Shown here: positions 1-8,041 of the stretch, piece after piece | Layout of the letters: the number at the start of each line of letters is the position of its first letter | Numbering within the stretch: the stretch's first letter is position 1 | Source: Bacteroidales bacterium | GTDB lineage: Bacteria; Bacteroidota; Bacteroidia; Bacteroidales; UBA932 | Length of the DNA stretch: 64,000 nucleotides | Direction of reading: 5' to 3' | NCBI GenBank assembly: GCA_016287075.1 | Contig: JAEEVC010000003.1 | Location: 1 to 64,000, forward strand | The notes under the pieces: generated by a model | Seen by the model: the letters and a program-made list of their open reading frames with translations, nothing else | What the model was told of the DNA's origin: nothing | The model's database searches: none | Position numbers and translations under genes: made by a program

Positions 1-331
1 CAGTTTCGGCATCAATGTCGAAGGGAAAGGATATCCCATATCCGTCTCCGGGAGAGTGGTTAAGGCCCTCAATGATGAAAGTACTCGTTTCCTCCAGGAG
101 AACCCTGGGGAGGGTAGCGCTGGAATTCTCAAGACCGCCTTCCTGCTCTTCGCCGGTTATGTCGATGCCGCCACTACCTTCGCACAAAACTGCGGAGGCG
201 GCGGATCCGCCCCCGACCAGAACTGGGGCCGCGACAAGAACGAGGACGACATCCTCTGGGCCCGCCGTTGCTTCCGCAAGGCGCGGGAGATGGTTACTAC
301 GCCAATGATTAGGTGGGGTAGAAGGAGATAG
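1..331 (+). CDS. C-terminal fragment, possible mobilisation-type protein
   Basis: An open frame enters from the window edge (first full codon at position 2) and stops at 331, so only the last ~109 residues are visible and the true start is outside. The tail has a glycine-rich stretch (QNCGGGGSAPDQNWGR), an acidic patch (KNEDD) and an arginine-rich end (RWGRRR). From memory, tails of this kind (CGGGG followed by W-x-R-x-x-DEDD) end mobilisation or relaxase-type proteins of Bacteroidales mobile elements. No catalytic motif is in view, so this is a family impression only. Position at the start of a low-GC accessory region fits an integrated element. It could equally be a small hypothetical protein. 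Confidence 0.4.
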   Translation, partial: SFGINVEGKGYPISVSGRVVKALNDESTRFLQENPGEGSAGILKTAFLLFAGYVDAATTFAQNCGGGGSAPDQNWGRDKNEDDILWARRCFRKAREMVTTPMIRWGRRR

Positions 332-394
332 ATACATCAAGAATATGCGACAATCTCGCATCAATCCTGTTTTTGAGAAATGGATCTTTCTATT

Positions 395-402
395 TACATT
401 TG
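395..402 (+). promoter_or_regulatory. Bacteroidales -7 promoter element TACATTTG
   Basis: The sequence TACATTTG matches the Bacteroidota -7 consensus TAnnTTTG. Transcription would start near 409. That lies downstream of the ATG at 380, so it argues that the next gene starts at 470 or 476 instead. Confidence 0.4.
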
Positions 403-469
403 CATGTGCATCAAGAGAGTCCCACGAGGACCGCCAACCGAGCAAGCCAGATGCCACGGTGGCAAAGTG

Positions 470-961
470 ATGCGGATGTTCAATATCAAAAACAAATCTG
501 CTATGCCTTACATCGTTACACACGAGAGGACTGGCCGGGTTGGCCAGCGTCACTTTGAGGATTCTATCCTCTTCACCAAGAGTTTCGAAGAATGGGAGGA
601 CGCCAATGATTATTTGGAGTCGCTATCTTCATCCATCAAGAAGCATCATTCCGTCATTGGGTGCTATGCCAACTTTGATGGCACATTCTTAGTCATTCAA
701 GATGGCCATTATGACTGTCTGGATCGCATTTACATTGAATCTGAATACGAGGCCAACTATGCCGCTACATTTGGGGTGAACGAGGTCGAGAATCAGCGAA
801 TAGCCAAATTCTGCGAGGAGCATCATAAACACGCCCATGTCGGTTCTGCCGGTGAGTATGTCCGTGTATTCTTCATGCCAACGGGGCTTGGGAATATTGT
901 CAAGATTCAGTGTCTTACCTGTGGAGCAGTCGAGGATGTGACTGACTATGATGCCTGGTAA
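470..961 (+). CDS. Hypothetical protein with C-terminal CxxC
   Basis: A protein of about 163 residues that I do not recognise. The frame is open from the ATG at 380, but a TAnnTTTG element at 395-402 lies inside that extension. The extension also reads as non-protein-like sequence, so I place the start at 470 (MRMFNIKNK), with 476 also possible. Visible features are an acidic, aromatic-rich middle (ILFTKSFEEWEDAND), a segment DCLDRIYIESEYEANY and a C-terminal CLTCGAVEDVTDYDAW whose CxxC could bind a metal. There is no signal peptide or membrane segment. It lies just upstream of the WYL regulator in the same orientation but has no CGTTCA-N7-TGAACG operator of its own, so it is probably cargo of the island and not a regulon member. 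Confidence 0.6.
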   Translation: MRMFNIKNKSAMPYIVTHERTGRVGQRHFEDSILFTKSFEEWEDANDYLESLSSSIKKHHSVIGCYANFDGTFLVIQDGHYDCLDRIYIESEYEANYAATFGVNEVENQRIAKFCEEHHKHAHVGSAGEYVRVFFMPTGLGNIVKIQCLTCGAVEDVTDYDAW

Positions 962-1059
962 CGGGTAAATACCCCAAATCAAAGAGTTATTAGTATTCTC
1001 CGCATAGGGCTTAAGCTCTGTGCGGAGTTCTTATTTCTTACAGTTATAATTAAATAATT

Positions 1060-1100
1060 CGTTCAAACTCACTGAACGCAAAATAGAATCACTATATTTG
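1060..1100 (+). promoter_or_regulatory. WYL operator 1 and promoter (autoregulatory)
   Basis: A 19-bp palindrome CGTTCAAACTCACTGAACG (1060-1078) is followed 14 bp later by TATATTTG (1093-1100), a match to the Bacteroidota -7 element TAnnTTTG. The palindrome covers or abuts where the -33 element should lie, a position suited to repression. It is the first of four such sites in the window. I infer that the WYL protein encoded at 1124 binds it and controls itself. Confidence 0.7.
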
Positions 1101-1123
1101 TAATTGCAAAATCACTCTCTCTC

Positions 1124-2119
1124 ATGCCATTCGCAAAAAACTGCAACCTGCGTTACCAGGTGCTGGATACCCAGTTGAAAGATGCAATGGGCCACACGGT
1201 CCATGAGCTTCGGAAGGCGTGCAACCGAGCCCTGGAGGCTGCCGGCTATGCTACCATCTCGGAATACAGCAAGAACACAATCTTGAGTGATATGGAGTAC
1301 ATGATGGACAATTATGACGCCCCTATCGTCAAAAACAAGATTGGACGCAGTGTGTATTACAAATATTCCAGGCCCTTCACAATCTATACGACGGAGTTGC
1401 CCGAGAAAGACATGCTACGTCTCCAGCAGGCCATCGACACCCTCAGCGAGTTCGAAGGACGCGCGAATTTTGAATTTGTGAGCAACATCAACCTTCATCT
1501 CCGCTCTAAACTCCGAGAGAATGATGATGCAAATCCCGTTGTCTGCTATGATGACAATCAAGACCTCGTGGGCGCGCACCTTCTTGGCCCGTTATATGAC
1601 GAGATCAAGAAGAAACGCTGTCTAAAGATTTTGTACCAGAAATTCGGCACCCCGGAACCGCTGGAGAAGGTAATCAGCCCTTATTATCTCAAGCAATACA
1701 ACAACCGCTGGTTCTTGATTGGCCAAGAGAAGGGTAAACCGTATATCTCTAACTTCGCACTGGACCGCATCAAAGGCATCCAGCCGTCACCGGAGGAATA
1801 CGAACCATATACGGGCGAGGATTTCGACGACTATTTCTACGATATTGTCGGTGTATCCCGTCGCAAGGGCGATGTCAAGGATGTGATGATCTGGGTTGAC
1901 AAGGAGACTTTCCCCTATATTGAGACCAAAGCCCTTCACCCCACGCAGACAGTTATGGGCCAGGACTATAATGGAGTAACAATACGAATCCAGGTTATCC
2001 CCAACTTCGAACTGGAGCAATTGCTGCTCAGCTACGGGGAAAGTGTAAAAGTATTAGACCCACCTGAGCTTAAAGAAACGATAAAGACAAGGTTACAACA
2101 AGCGCTTGAGAATTATTAA
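1124..2119 (+). CDS. WYL-domain transcriptional regulator
   Basis: A 331-residue cytoplasmic DNA-binding regulator. Residues ~8-70 look like a winged helix-turn-helix (LRYQVLDTQL ... EYSKNTILSDMEYM). Residues ~155-225 carry the WYL core, including ISPYYLKQYNNRWFLIG. Residues ~235-325 match the WCX-type C-terminal extension (DVMIWVDKETFPYI ... VIPNFELEQLLLSYG). Proteins of this family (BrxR and CapW are characterised examples) repress phage-defence operons and are thought to sense nucleic-acid ligands. Four copies of a 19-bp palindrome occur in the window: before this gene, before the adjacent RM operon, and in tandem before the 11518 operon. This makes it the likely master regulator of the island. 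Length is normal for the family and no defect is visible. Confidence 0.92.
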   Translation: MPFAKNCNLRYQVLDTQLKDAMGHTVHELRKACNRALEAAGYATISEYSKNTILSDMEYMMDNYDAPIVKNKIGRSVYYKYSRPFTIYTTELPEKDMLRLQQAIDTLSEFEGRANFEFVSNINLHLRSKLRENDDANPVVCYDDNQDLVGAHLLGPLYDEIKKKRCLKILYQKFGTPEPLEKVISPYYLKQYNNRWFLIGQEKGKPYISNFALDRIKGIQPSPEEYEPYTGEDFDDYFYDIVGVSRRKGDVKDVMIWVDKETFPYIETKALHPTQTVMGQDYNGVTIRIQVIPNFELEQLLLSYGESVKVLDPPELKETIKTRLQQALENY

Positions 2120-2121
2120 TC

Positions 2122-2157
2122 CGTTCAGTTCCATTGAACGAATTACCCCTAAATTTG
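2122..2157 (+). promoter_or_regulatory. WYL operator 2 and promoter of RM operon
   Basis: The palindrome CGTTCAGTTCCATTGAACG (2122-2140) is followed after 9 bp by TAAATTTG (2150-2157), a -7 element. Transcription would begin near 2164, which excludes the upstream TTG at 2166 as a practical start and favours the ATG at 2196. The site begins 2 bp after the WYL stop codon, so the RM operon has its own regulated promoter. Confidence 0.75.
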
Positions 2158-2195
2158 CAGCGTAATTGATTGTTGACCCCCTTAATCTCAGAGAC

Positions 2196-4469
2196 ATGAA
2201 CGAGAGAGACACACAGAGCGCGATATGGCAAATCCTCGATAGTACACGCGGTCGGTATACGGACGCGACTGACGGTCTTATGCTTTTGATTTGCAGGAAC
2301 GTCAGCGAGCTTGATAGGATTTTCGACTACGAAAGGCTGTTCAGTGGCGCGGAGGCAGCCGCCAACTTCATCGAGTCTCATAACGACCCTCGTCTCCTAA
2401 AGATGGTGTATGCCGACTGGAAAAATGCCATTGGCATCCTCGCTTCCTCAACTGGCATCCATAGAGGCTTCGGCTACATCACAATGGAGGCTTCCACGCT
2501 GATGCTTCGCCTCCTTGGCCTTCAGGCAGGAGAGAAAGTCTTCGTCCCTTTTGGCGGCGACTGGCATTTTGGGAACTTCTCCCGTTACGATGGGGCCGAA
2601 TTCTATGCGGAAGAGAAGGACATCAAGATTTACTCTTACCAGAAAGCGAATCTCGCCTCCGGTCAGAACCCGAACTATCACGTCGTGCTGGCTGATTCTT
2701 TCGACACGATTGGCCAGGACCTATCCCAATTTGCTGCGGCCTATGTCCCCGCAATGCCATTCCGGTCGATTCAGCGGGGCCGGAAATACAAGGAGGAATT
2801 CATCCTCCGGGCGCTCGAGGGTATGCGCCACGATGCTCGGATGGTGATTGCCCTCCCAGAAAGTGCCAACTACTCTATGGAGTTCTTTGAGCTCCGCAAG
2901 ACCCTGCTTGAGCGCGGGTGGATCGATATGGTGTTCTCTATGCCTCCATCCTCCGTGTTCAACGGCACGGCTATTCGTACGACCATTTGGGTCATCACAA
3001 AGGCAGGACGTAGGAATTCTCTGAAACTGATCGACGGCTCTTCAAAGGATTTCTTCATCCCTGTAGATGATGTCTTGCTCGATAAATTAATGGAGCAGAT
3101 TCAAGCCGGCAACCCTTCTTTCTGCACTATACTGCCCTACGGCAATATCTGGGACAACACCGATGTCCAGTACCGCGACCTTTCCGCTGCTCTTCCGAAA
3201 AGAGTCGCACCGGAAGGGATGAGGTATGTCCGCCTGAAGGATATTCTCACTTCGGTACGCTGCCCTTCAATCACCGTTGAGGGAGACGAGTTCCAACACC
3301 GACTCACTGGCCGCGAAATGCACCTGGAATTCCCGGAATATAGCCTTGTTCCCGAAAAAACTCCTATGATGGAGTTAAGGTTCGGCCAGCGTTTCAACGT
3401 TCTGACGGAAGAAGCATTCTGTTTCCACGGGATAACAGGCAACTTTGTCTGGTTTAAGGGGTGTAGCGAAATCCCTGTTTACATCAACTCGGATGTGTAC
3501 ACTTTCCAAATCAAGGATAATGTCATAACGCCTGAATATCTCTGCTTCGCTCTCGGGAAGGATGATGTCAAGGAAGAGGTTAAGGCCAGAATGACTGGCG
3601 TCGCAATCCAGCGCCTCTCACGAAGGGATTTCCTCAACCTCACTATCCTCGTTCCCGACCTTTCTCTTCAAACCCTTTCTTTGCAGGAGATGAATCGTCA
3701 GCTCAGTGATGCAAAGAGCGCCGCGTTGAAGGAGACAAAGGAAGAGACTGACGAGCGACTACGCGAAAAGTATGATGACATCGCTGACAGGATTCACCTG
3801 GCAGCTCCGTACGGGGCGTCGATGCAACTCAGCCTCTACGCATTAGAAATGATGCTAGAAGCAGGTCAGTCCATTGATGCTAATACGGAAGTTCTCCCCG
3901 AGAAGAAGGCTCTCTCGCTGATAAAGAATATCCGGGCAAAGAGCGAGAAATATGGAAGGATTGTGGCGAACATGAACAGCGATCTTCTTGATGAGCCGGA
4001 GGTAATTGACCTTAATGCTTTTATGGAAGAGTACATTCAGTGGCTCAAGGACGACACGGACAACTTTGACATTCTTTTCTTCTATGAGAACAATGCCAAG
4101 GATGTCAAGATTGCCTTCAACTCGATGATTCTGGAGTATTGCCTAGAAAGCCTTGTCAACAACGCAAAACGTCACGGCTTCACCGGCTATACAGACCTGA
4201 AGATGATAAAGTTCGTTGTCAATAAATACCCGGATGGCCCATTTGTCGTCCTGACTGTCGAGAATACTGGCAATAAAGCAGCAGAAGGCTTCTCAGTTGA
4301 CCTGTACAAGGCAAAAGGAGGCAAGTGCGGTCCTCATGCCCATTCCGGGCGAGGTGGTCATTACGTCGCCCGTATGCTCACCAAAGCGGGTGGAGATTTA
4401 AATGTGTTCACAACTGACCCCGAGTGGTCATTTGTCGTAAAACTCATTATACCTGTAAGCTATGAGTAA
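2196..4469 (+). CDS. Degenerate HsdM/TRD/GHKL-kinase fusion
   Basis: A 757-residue protein starting at the ATG at 2196, since the predicted transcription start is near 2164. Residues ~85-340 align by eye with the N6-adenine methyltransferase domain of HsdM, but the catalytic motifs are gone. Where motif I (DPACGSGGF) belongs it has VFVPFGGDWHF (~115), and where NPPF belongs it has AAYVPAMPF (~181). Residues ~350-510 resemble an HsdS target-recognition domain (PVYINSDVYTFQI ... LNLTILVPDLSLQ). The C-terminus is a GHKL ATPase: N-box SLVNNAKRHG (N655/N656) and G-box GRGGHYVARML (G718). IHLAAPYGASMQ around H534 sits where a kinase H-box would be. It overlaps the receiver gene by 8 bp. I infer a DNA-reading sensor kinase built from a dead methyltransferase. 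No characterised homologue comes to mind. Confidence 0.8.
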   Translation: MNERDTQSAIWQILDSTRGRYTDATDGLMLLICRNVSELDRIFDYERLFSGAEAAANFIESHNDPRLLKMVYADWKNAIGILASSTGIHRGFGYITMEASTLMLRLLGLQAGEKVFVPFGGDWHFGNFSRYDGAEFYAEEKDIKIYSYQKANLASGQNPNYHVVLADSFDTIGQDLSQFAAAYVPAMPFRSIQRGRKYKEEFILRALEGMRHDARMVIALPESANYSMEFFELRKTLLERGWIDMVFSMPPSSVFNGTAIRTTIWVITKAGRRNSLKLIDGSSKDFFIPVDDVLLDKLMEQIQAGNPSFCTILPYGNIWDNTDVQYRDLSAALPKRVAPEGMRYVRLKDILTSVRCPSITVEGDEFQHRLTGREMHLEFPEYSLVPEKTPMMELRFGQRFNVLTEEAFCFHGITGNFVWFKGCSEIPVYINSDVYTFQIKDNVITPEYLCFALGKDDVKEEVKARMTGVAIQRLSRRDFLNLTILVPDLSLQTLSLQEMNRQLSDAKSAALKETKEETDERLREKYDDIADRIHLAAPYGASMQLSLYALEMMLEAGQSIDANTEVLPEKKALSLIKNIRAKSEKYGRIVANMNSDLLDEPEVIDLNAFMEEYIQWLKDDTDNFDILFFYENNAKDVKIAFNSMILEYCLESLVNNAKRHGFTGYTDLKMIKFVVNKYPDGPFVVLTVENTGNKAAEGFSVDLYKAKGGKCGPHAHSGRGGHYVARMLTKAGGDLNVFTTDPEWSFVVKLIIPVSYE

Positions 4470-5418
4470 GTATATTGCGCTTTGGGTGGAGGATTCTCCC
4501 GAAGAAATCCTGGAGTTTAAAGAACTCGCAAAAAAGAAAGACATCGAACTCAAATGGTTCGATAATGCTACGGATGCTAATCGATACCTTGAAGATAGTA
4601 TTGAGCAATTATCGGCTGCTGTACTTGACATTGAGAGTTATGTGGAAAGCGGTATCCAGAATGAAGACGAGAGCAGTTTTTTCAGTGTTTCCCGCAAACT
4701 CAATGAACTCAAGAGCAGGAACCCGGTCAAGTATTTTGCCTTTACAGGTAAGGGCGAGCAGTTGAAAAAGAGGGAGAGGTTTGAGACGAACCATAACTGC
4801 AAGGTCTTTGATAAACAATTTGAACCGGTAAAAGCCATTAAATACCTGGAGCAACTGGTACAGGAGCACGAAGACTACGCCATCCTGCAGAAATACGAAA
4901 AAGCATTTGCGATTTTCGATTGCGAGCCGAAGGTCCTCGATATCTCGCTTCGTCCCAAGCTTATCCAACTCGTCAAATCCTGGGATGTATATGCCCTCCG
5001 CAATTCCAGTATGCTGGATGCGCTTATTCGACCGATTAGCGAAAAGATTCTCGACAAGCTCATAGAGCTGAAAGTCATTAACCCTTTCTATATGCAAACA
5101 CACAAATGGAATGAAAAAAGTACGATACTTTCTTTCCTGAGCAACAATTATTCGGAAGAAATCCCTGAATATGTTGCCCGCGCAGTACATACCATATTCT
5201 CCGTTTGCCCGGAAGGCTTGCATTCCTGCCCGCTGTTCGACTCAATAGTAAAGGGAGAGACACCCTTTTTACTTCAGAGTCTGTCGTTGGAATTATTCAA
5301 CGTCCTCGCCTGGGCCAAGCCTTTTCTCGAAAAGAACTGTAATGAAGAGACCAATCGCAACCACTTCAAACTCAGCGAAAAACAAAAAGCAATATTAAAA
5401 GCCAGAAGTCAGCAATAG
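4462..5418 (+). CDS. Response-regulator-like receiver protein
   Basis: A 318-residue protein whose first ~130 residues keep the full receiver-domain set. These are acidic pair E10/D11 (LWVEDSPEE), phospho-acceptor D56 (AAVLDIES), T95 (FAFTGKGEQ) and K118 (KVFDKQFEP). The remaining ~190 residues are predicted mostly helical (for example LRNSSMLDALIRPISEK) with no DNA-binding domain that I recognise. It could be an effector or a protein-interaction domain. The gene overlaps the kinase fusion by 8 bp and ends 2 bp before hsdM, so the three are almost certainly co-translated. Phosphotransfer from the GHKL fusion to D56 is my inference. A receiver protein inside a type I RM operon is unusual. Confidence 0.8.
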   Translation: MSKYIALWVEDSPEEILEFKELAKKKDIELKWFDNATDANRYLEDSIEQLSAAVLDIESYVESGIQNEDESSFFSVSRKLNELKSRNPVKYFAFTGKGEQLKKRERFETNHNCKVFDKQFEPVKAIKYLEQLVQEHEDYAILQKYEKAFAIFDCEPKVLDISLRPKLIQLVKSWDVYALRNSSMLDALIRPISEKILDKLIELKVINPFYMQTHKWNEKSTILSFLSNNYSEEIPEYVARAVHTIFSVCPEGLHSCPLFDSIVKGETPFLLQSLSLELFNVLAWAKPFLEKNCNEETNRNHFKLSEKQKAILKARSQQ

Positions 5419-5420
5419 AT

Positions 5421-6920
5421 ATGATTACCGGTACAAACAGAGCCAAAGTAGATAAAGTATGGAATGACCTCTGGACGGCAGGCCTCACCAACTCATTCAC
5501 CGTCATGGAGCAGATTACTTACCTGCTCTTCATGAAGATGTTAGATGACAGGCAGCTTCAGAAGGAACGGAATGCCAACGCACTCGGGATGAGGGTCGTC
5601 AACCCACTTTTCCTTGTGGGGAAGAAGTGGCATAATCCTGATACTGGCGCTGATGTTGAATATAAGAATCTACGCTGGAGTGTTTTTCGGCTTCTTCCAG
5701 CTGAAGAACGTTTCCGTATCGTCCGCAATGATGTCTTTTCCTTTATCAAGAATATCGACTCCGGGGAAGATTCATCTTATAGTCGTTTCATGCAGGACGC
5801 TGTATTTGCGATCCCCGATGCCCGAACACTTACGAAAGCAATCGAGGGCATCGATGACCTAGAAACCGACAACCTGGACATGATGGGCGATGTCTACGAG
5901 TATGTGCTCGGTAAAATGGCTGAATCAGGTACAAATGGTCAGTTCCGCACCCCTCGTCACATCATCCGTATGATGGTTGAGCTTATGGAGCCAACTCCAA
6001 ACGACAAGATTTGTGATCCGGCTATGGGTAGCGCTGGGTTCCTTGTTGAAGCTGCAAAGTATGTCAAGAACGAATTCGGGAACGAACTTCACGAGGATAC
6101 CACGCTTGGCTACTACCAGACAGCAATGTTTAATGGTTTTGATACCGACCCCACCATGCTACGTATTGGCGCCATGAACCTGCGTCTGCACGATGTTGCT
6201 CAGCCTCATATAGAGCGGAGAGATTCATTGTCGGCGGACAATACAGATGTGGCCAGGTATTCTCTGATAATGGCAAATCCCCCCTTTGCCGGAAGTCTGG
6301 ATGCAGAGACCGTATCTTCCTCGCTCAAGGTGATTACAAATACAAAAAAGACAGAGCTGTTGTTTATCTCACTCTTTATCAGAACGTTGGTATTAGGTGG
6401 GAGATGCGCCAGTATTGTCCCCGACGGAGTGTTGTCCAATAATTCAAGTGCTCATAAAGCCTTACGAGAGAATCTCGTAGAAAAACAAAAACTACAAGCG
6501 ATTATCTCAATGCCGAGCGGTATTTTCCAGCCATATTCGGGGGTAAGCACAGCCGTGCTCATATTCACAAAAACAAATTATGGAGGCACCGATAATGTAT
6601 GGTTCTATGATATGACGGCTGATGGATATTCTCTAGATCAAAGAAGAGTTCCTGTCGGGGAAAACGATATACCAGATATTGTTCGTCGCTTCCATCATCC
6701 CGAGGATGAATATTTACGGAATCGGACAGATGCATCGTTTATGGTTCCTGTCGAAGAAATACGGAGGAATGGATATGACCTCTCCATGAAAAAGTATAAA
6801 AAGCTAGAAAAAATAGAGGTGAATTATGAAAGTCCCCTAGACGTTGTAAATAGAATAGAAAAACTGGAACAAGAAATAATCTCGAGCCTTTCCGAGTATA
6901 AGAAAAAGTTTTTGGACTAG
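5421..6920 (+). CDS. hsdM: Type I RM methyltransferase subunit HsdM
   Basis: A 499-residue N6-adenine DNA methyltransferase subunit. The N-terminal helical domain (TNRAKVDKVWNDLW ... YLLFMKMLDDRQ) is typical of HsdM. SAM-binding motif I is DPAMGSAGFL beginning at D199, and catalytic motif IV is NPPF beginning at N286 (MANPPFAG). Both are intact, in contrast with the degenerate copy at 2196. The C-terminal helices (VVNRIEKLEQEI) usually contact HsdS. It forms the methylase complex with HsdS and protects self DNA. It sits 2 bp after the receiver gene and 5 bp before hsdS. Confidence 0.95.
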   Translation: MITGTNRAKVDKVWNDLWTAGLTNSFTVMEQITYLLFMKMLDDRQLQKERNANALGMRVVNPLFLVGKKWHNPDTGADVEYKNLRWSVFRLLPAEERFRIVRNDVFSFIKNIDSGEDSSYSRFMQDAVFAIPDARTLTKAIEGIDDLETDNLDMMGDVYEYVLGKMAESGTNGQFRTPRHIIRMMVELMEPTPNDKICDPAMGSAGFLVEAAKYVKNEFGNELHEDTTLGYYQTAMFNGFDTDPTMLRIGAMNLRLHDVAQPHIERRDSLSADNTDVARYSLIMANPPFAGSLDAETVSSSLKVITNTKKTELLFISLFIRTLVLGGRCASIVPDGVLSNNSSAHKALRENLVEKQKLQAIISMPSGIFQPYSGVSTAVLIFTKTNYGGTDNVWFYDMTADGYSLDQRRVPVGENDIPDIVRRFHHPEDEYLRNRTDASFMVPVEEIRRNGYDLSMKKYKKLEKIEVNYESPLDVVNRIEKLEQEIISSLSEYKKKFLD

Positions 6921-6925
6921 AGCAA

Positions 6926-8029
6926 ATGGAGAAACAATTATCGAGTATTTGCAGCATCAAAAAAGGAGAGCAAATTAACACCGCCCTTCTTGATGATTCA
7001 TATCCCTACAGATACATGAATGGCGGTACTTCAGAATCTGGTTTTTACAACAAATTTAACACAAAAGGGGAAACTGTAACCGTTTGTGAGGGTGGTTCTT
7101 GTGGCTTTGTAAACTATCTTGAAGATGATTTTTGGTGCGGTTGCCATTGTTATAAGATTAAGCCATTTGAAGGGTATCTTCCAAAGTATATTTTCTATGC
7201 GCTAAAATGCAACCAAGATAGGCTTGAAGCGTTAAAAACAGGAATAGCAATTCCGAATATAAAAAAAAGCGCGATCTCGGATTTTACCATTGATGTTTCT
7301 GATAATTTTCAGGAACAAAAAGCTATCGTAGAAGAGCTGGATCTTCTTACAGAATGCCGAGACAAAAGAAACGAACAAATCAAACAACTTGATAGACTGG
7401 TTTGGTCTGAGTATTATGAGATGTTTGGTAATCCTTTTGTCAATGATAAAGGATGGAAAGAGTATTCTATGGAGTCCATCGGAACTATATCTGTTGGGAA
7501 TACTCCCTCTCGAAAGGATTCGCGCAATTATGATTCCGGCTTTATTGAATGGATAAAATCAGATAACCTTTCTGATAATTCAATATTCCCTTCCTCTGCA
7601 AAAGAGTACCTTTCAGAGTATGGTGCAAAAAAAGGGCGAATTGCCAAAGTGGGAGATATTCTAATTACATGCATTGCTGGTAGTTTGAAGACTATTGGCG
7701 TTTGTGGCTTACTAGATAGGGAGGCAGCTTTTAATCAACAAATGATCGCCATTAGTTTCTCCCCTGATGTTATGCCGTTGTATGCCCTGCATTGCATTCG
7801 TGCTTTAAAAAGAGTAATTCAAGACAAAGCTTCTAATGGAATGAAGCATATGATTTCAAAGGCAACTTTTGGGAGTATCAAAATCCCTGTTCCACCGTTT
7901 AATCTTCAGAATCGTTTTGCAGAAAAAGTTCTCTCAATTGAAAGAATGAAGACACTACTGACGGATTCTTTATTTGAACATCAGATAATTCTAGACGCCA
8001 CAATGGCTAAGTATTTCAGAAAGCTTTAA
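6926..8029 (+). CDS. hsdS: Type I RM specificity subunit HsdS
   Basis: A 367-residue specificity subunit with two target-recognition domains (about 1-130 and 175-320), each followed by a helical spacer (QEQKAIVEELDLL and LQNRFAEKVLSIERMK). TRD hallmarks include TGIAIPNIKKSAISDF and NGMKHMISKATFGSIKIPVP. TRD2 begins GWKEYSMESIGTISVGNTPS, a common HsdS opening. The gene is clearly more AT-rich than hsdM and hsdR on either side, as expected when specificity genes are exchanged horizontally. The first TRD starts almost at the N-terminus, so the protein is slightly short but looks complete. No second hsdS or flanking inverted repeats are seen, so phase variation by inversion is not supported. Confidence 0.93.
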   Translation: MEKQLSSICSIKKGEQINTALLDDSYPYRYMNGGTSESGFYNKFNTKGETVTVCEGGSCGFVNYLEDDFWCGCHCYKIKPFEGYLPKYIFYALKCNQDRLEALKTGIAIPNIKKSAISDFTIDVSDNFQEQKAIVEELDLLTECRDKRNEQIKQLDRLVWSEYYEMFGNPFVNDKGWKEYSMESIGTISVGNTPSRKDSRNYDSGFIEWIKSDNLSDNSIFPSSAKEYLSEYGAKKGRIAKVGDILITCIAGSLKTIGVCGLLDREAAFNQQMIAISFSPDVMPLYALHCIRALKRVIQDKASNGMKHMISKATFGSIKIPVPPFNLQNRFAEKVLSIERMKTLLTDSLFEHQIILDATMAKYFRKL

Positions 8030-8041
8030 TATCATATAATT

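Noticed and set aside
380..469. Longer start for the hypothetical gene at 470
   Set aside because: A TAnnTTTG promoter element at 395-402 lies inside the extension and its translation looks non-protein-like.
6926..8029. Phase-variable hsdS inversion system
   Set aside because: There is only one hsdS and no inverted repeats or recombinase nearby. The TRD-like part of the 2196 gene is too different to serve as a shuffling partner by eye.
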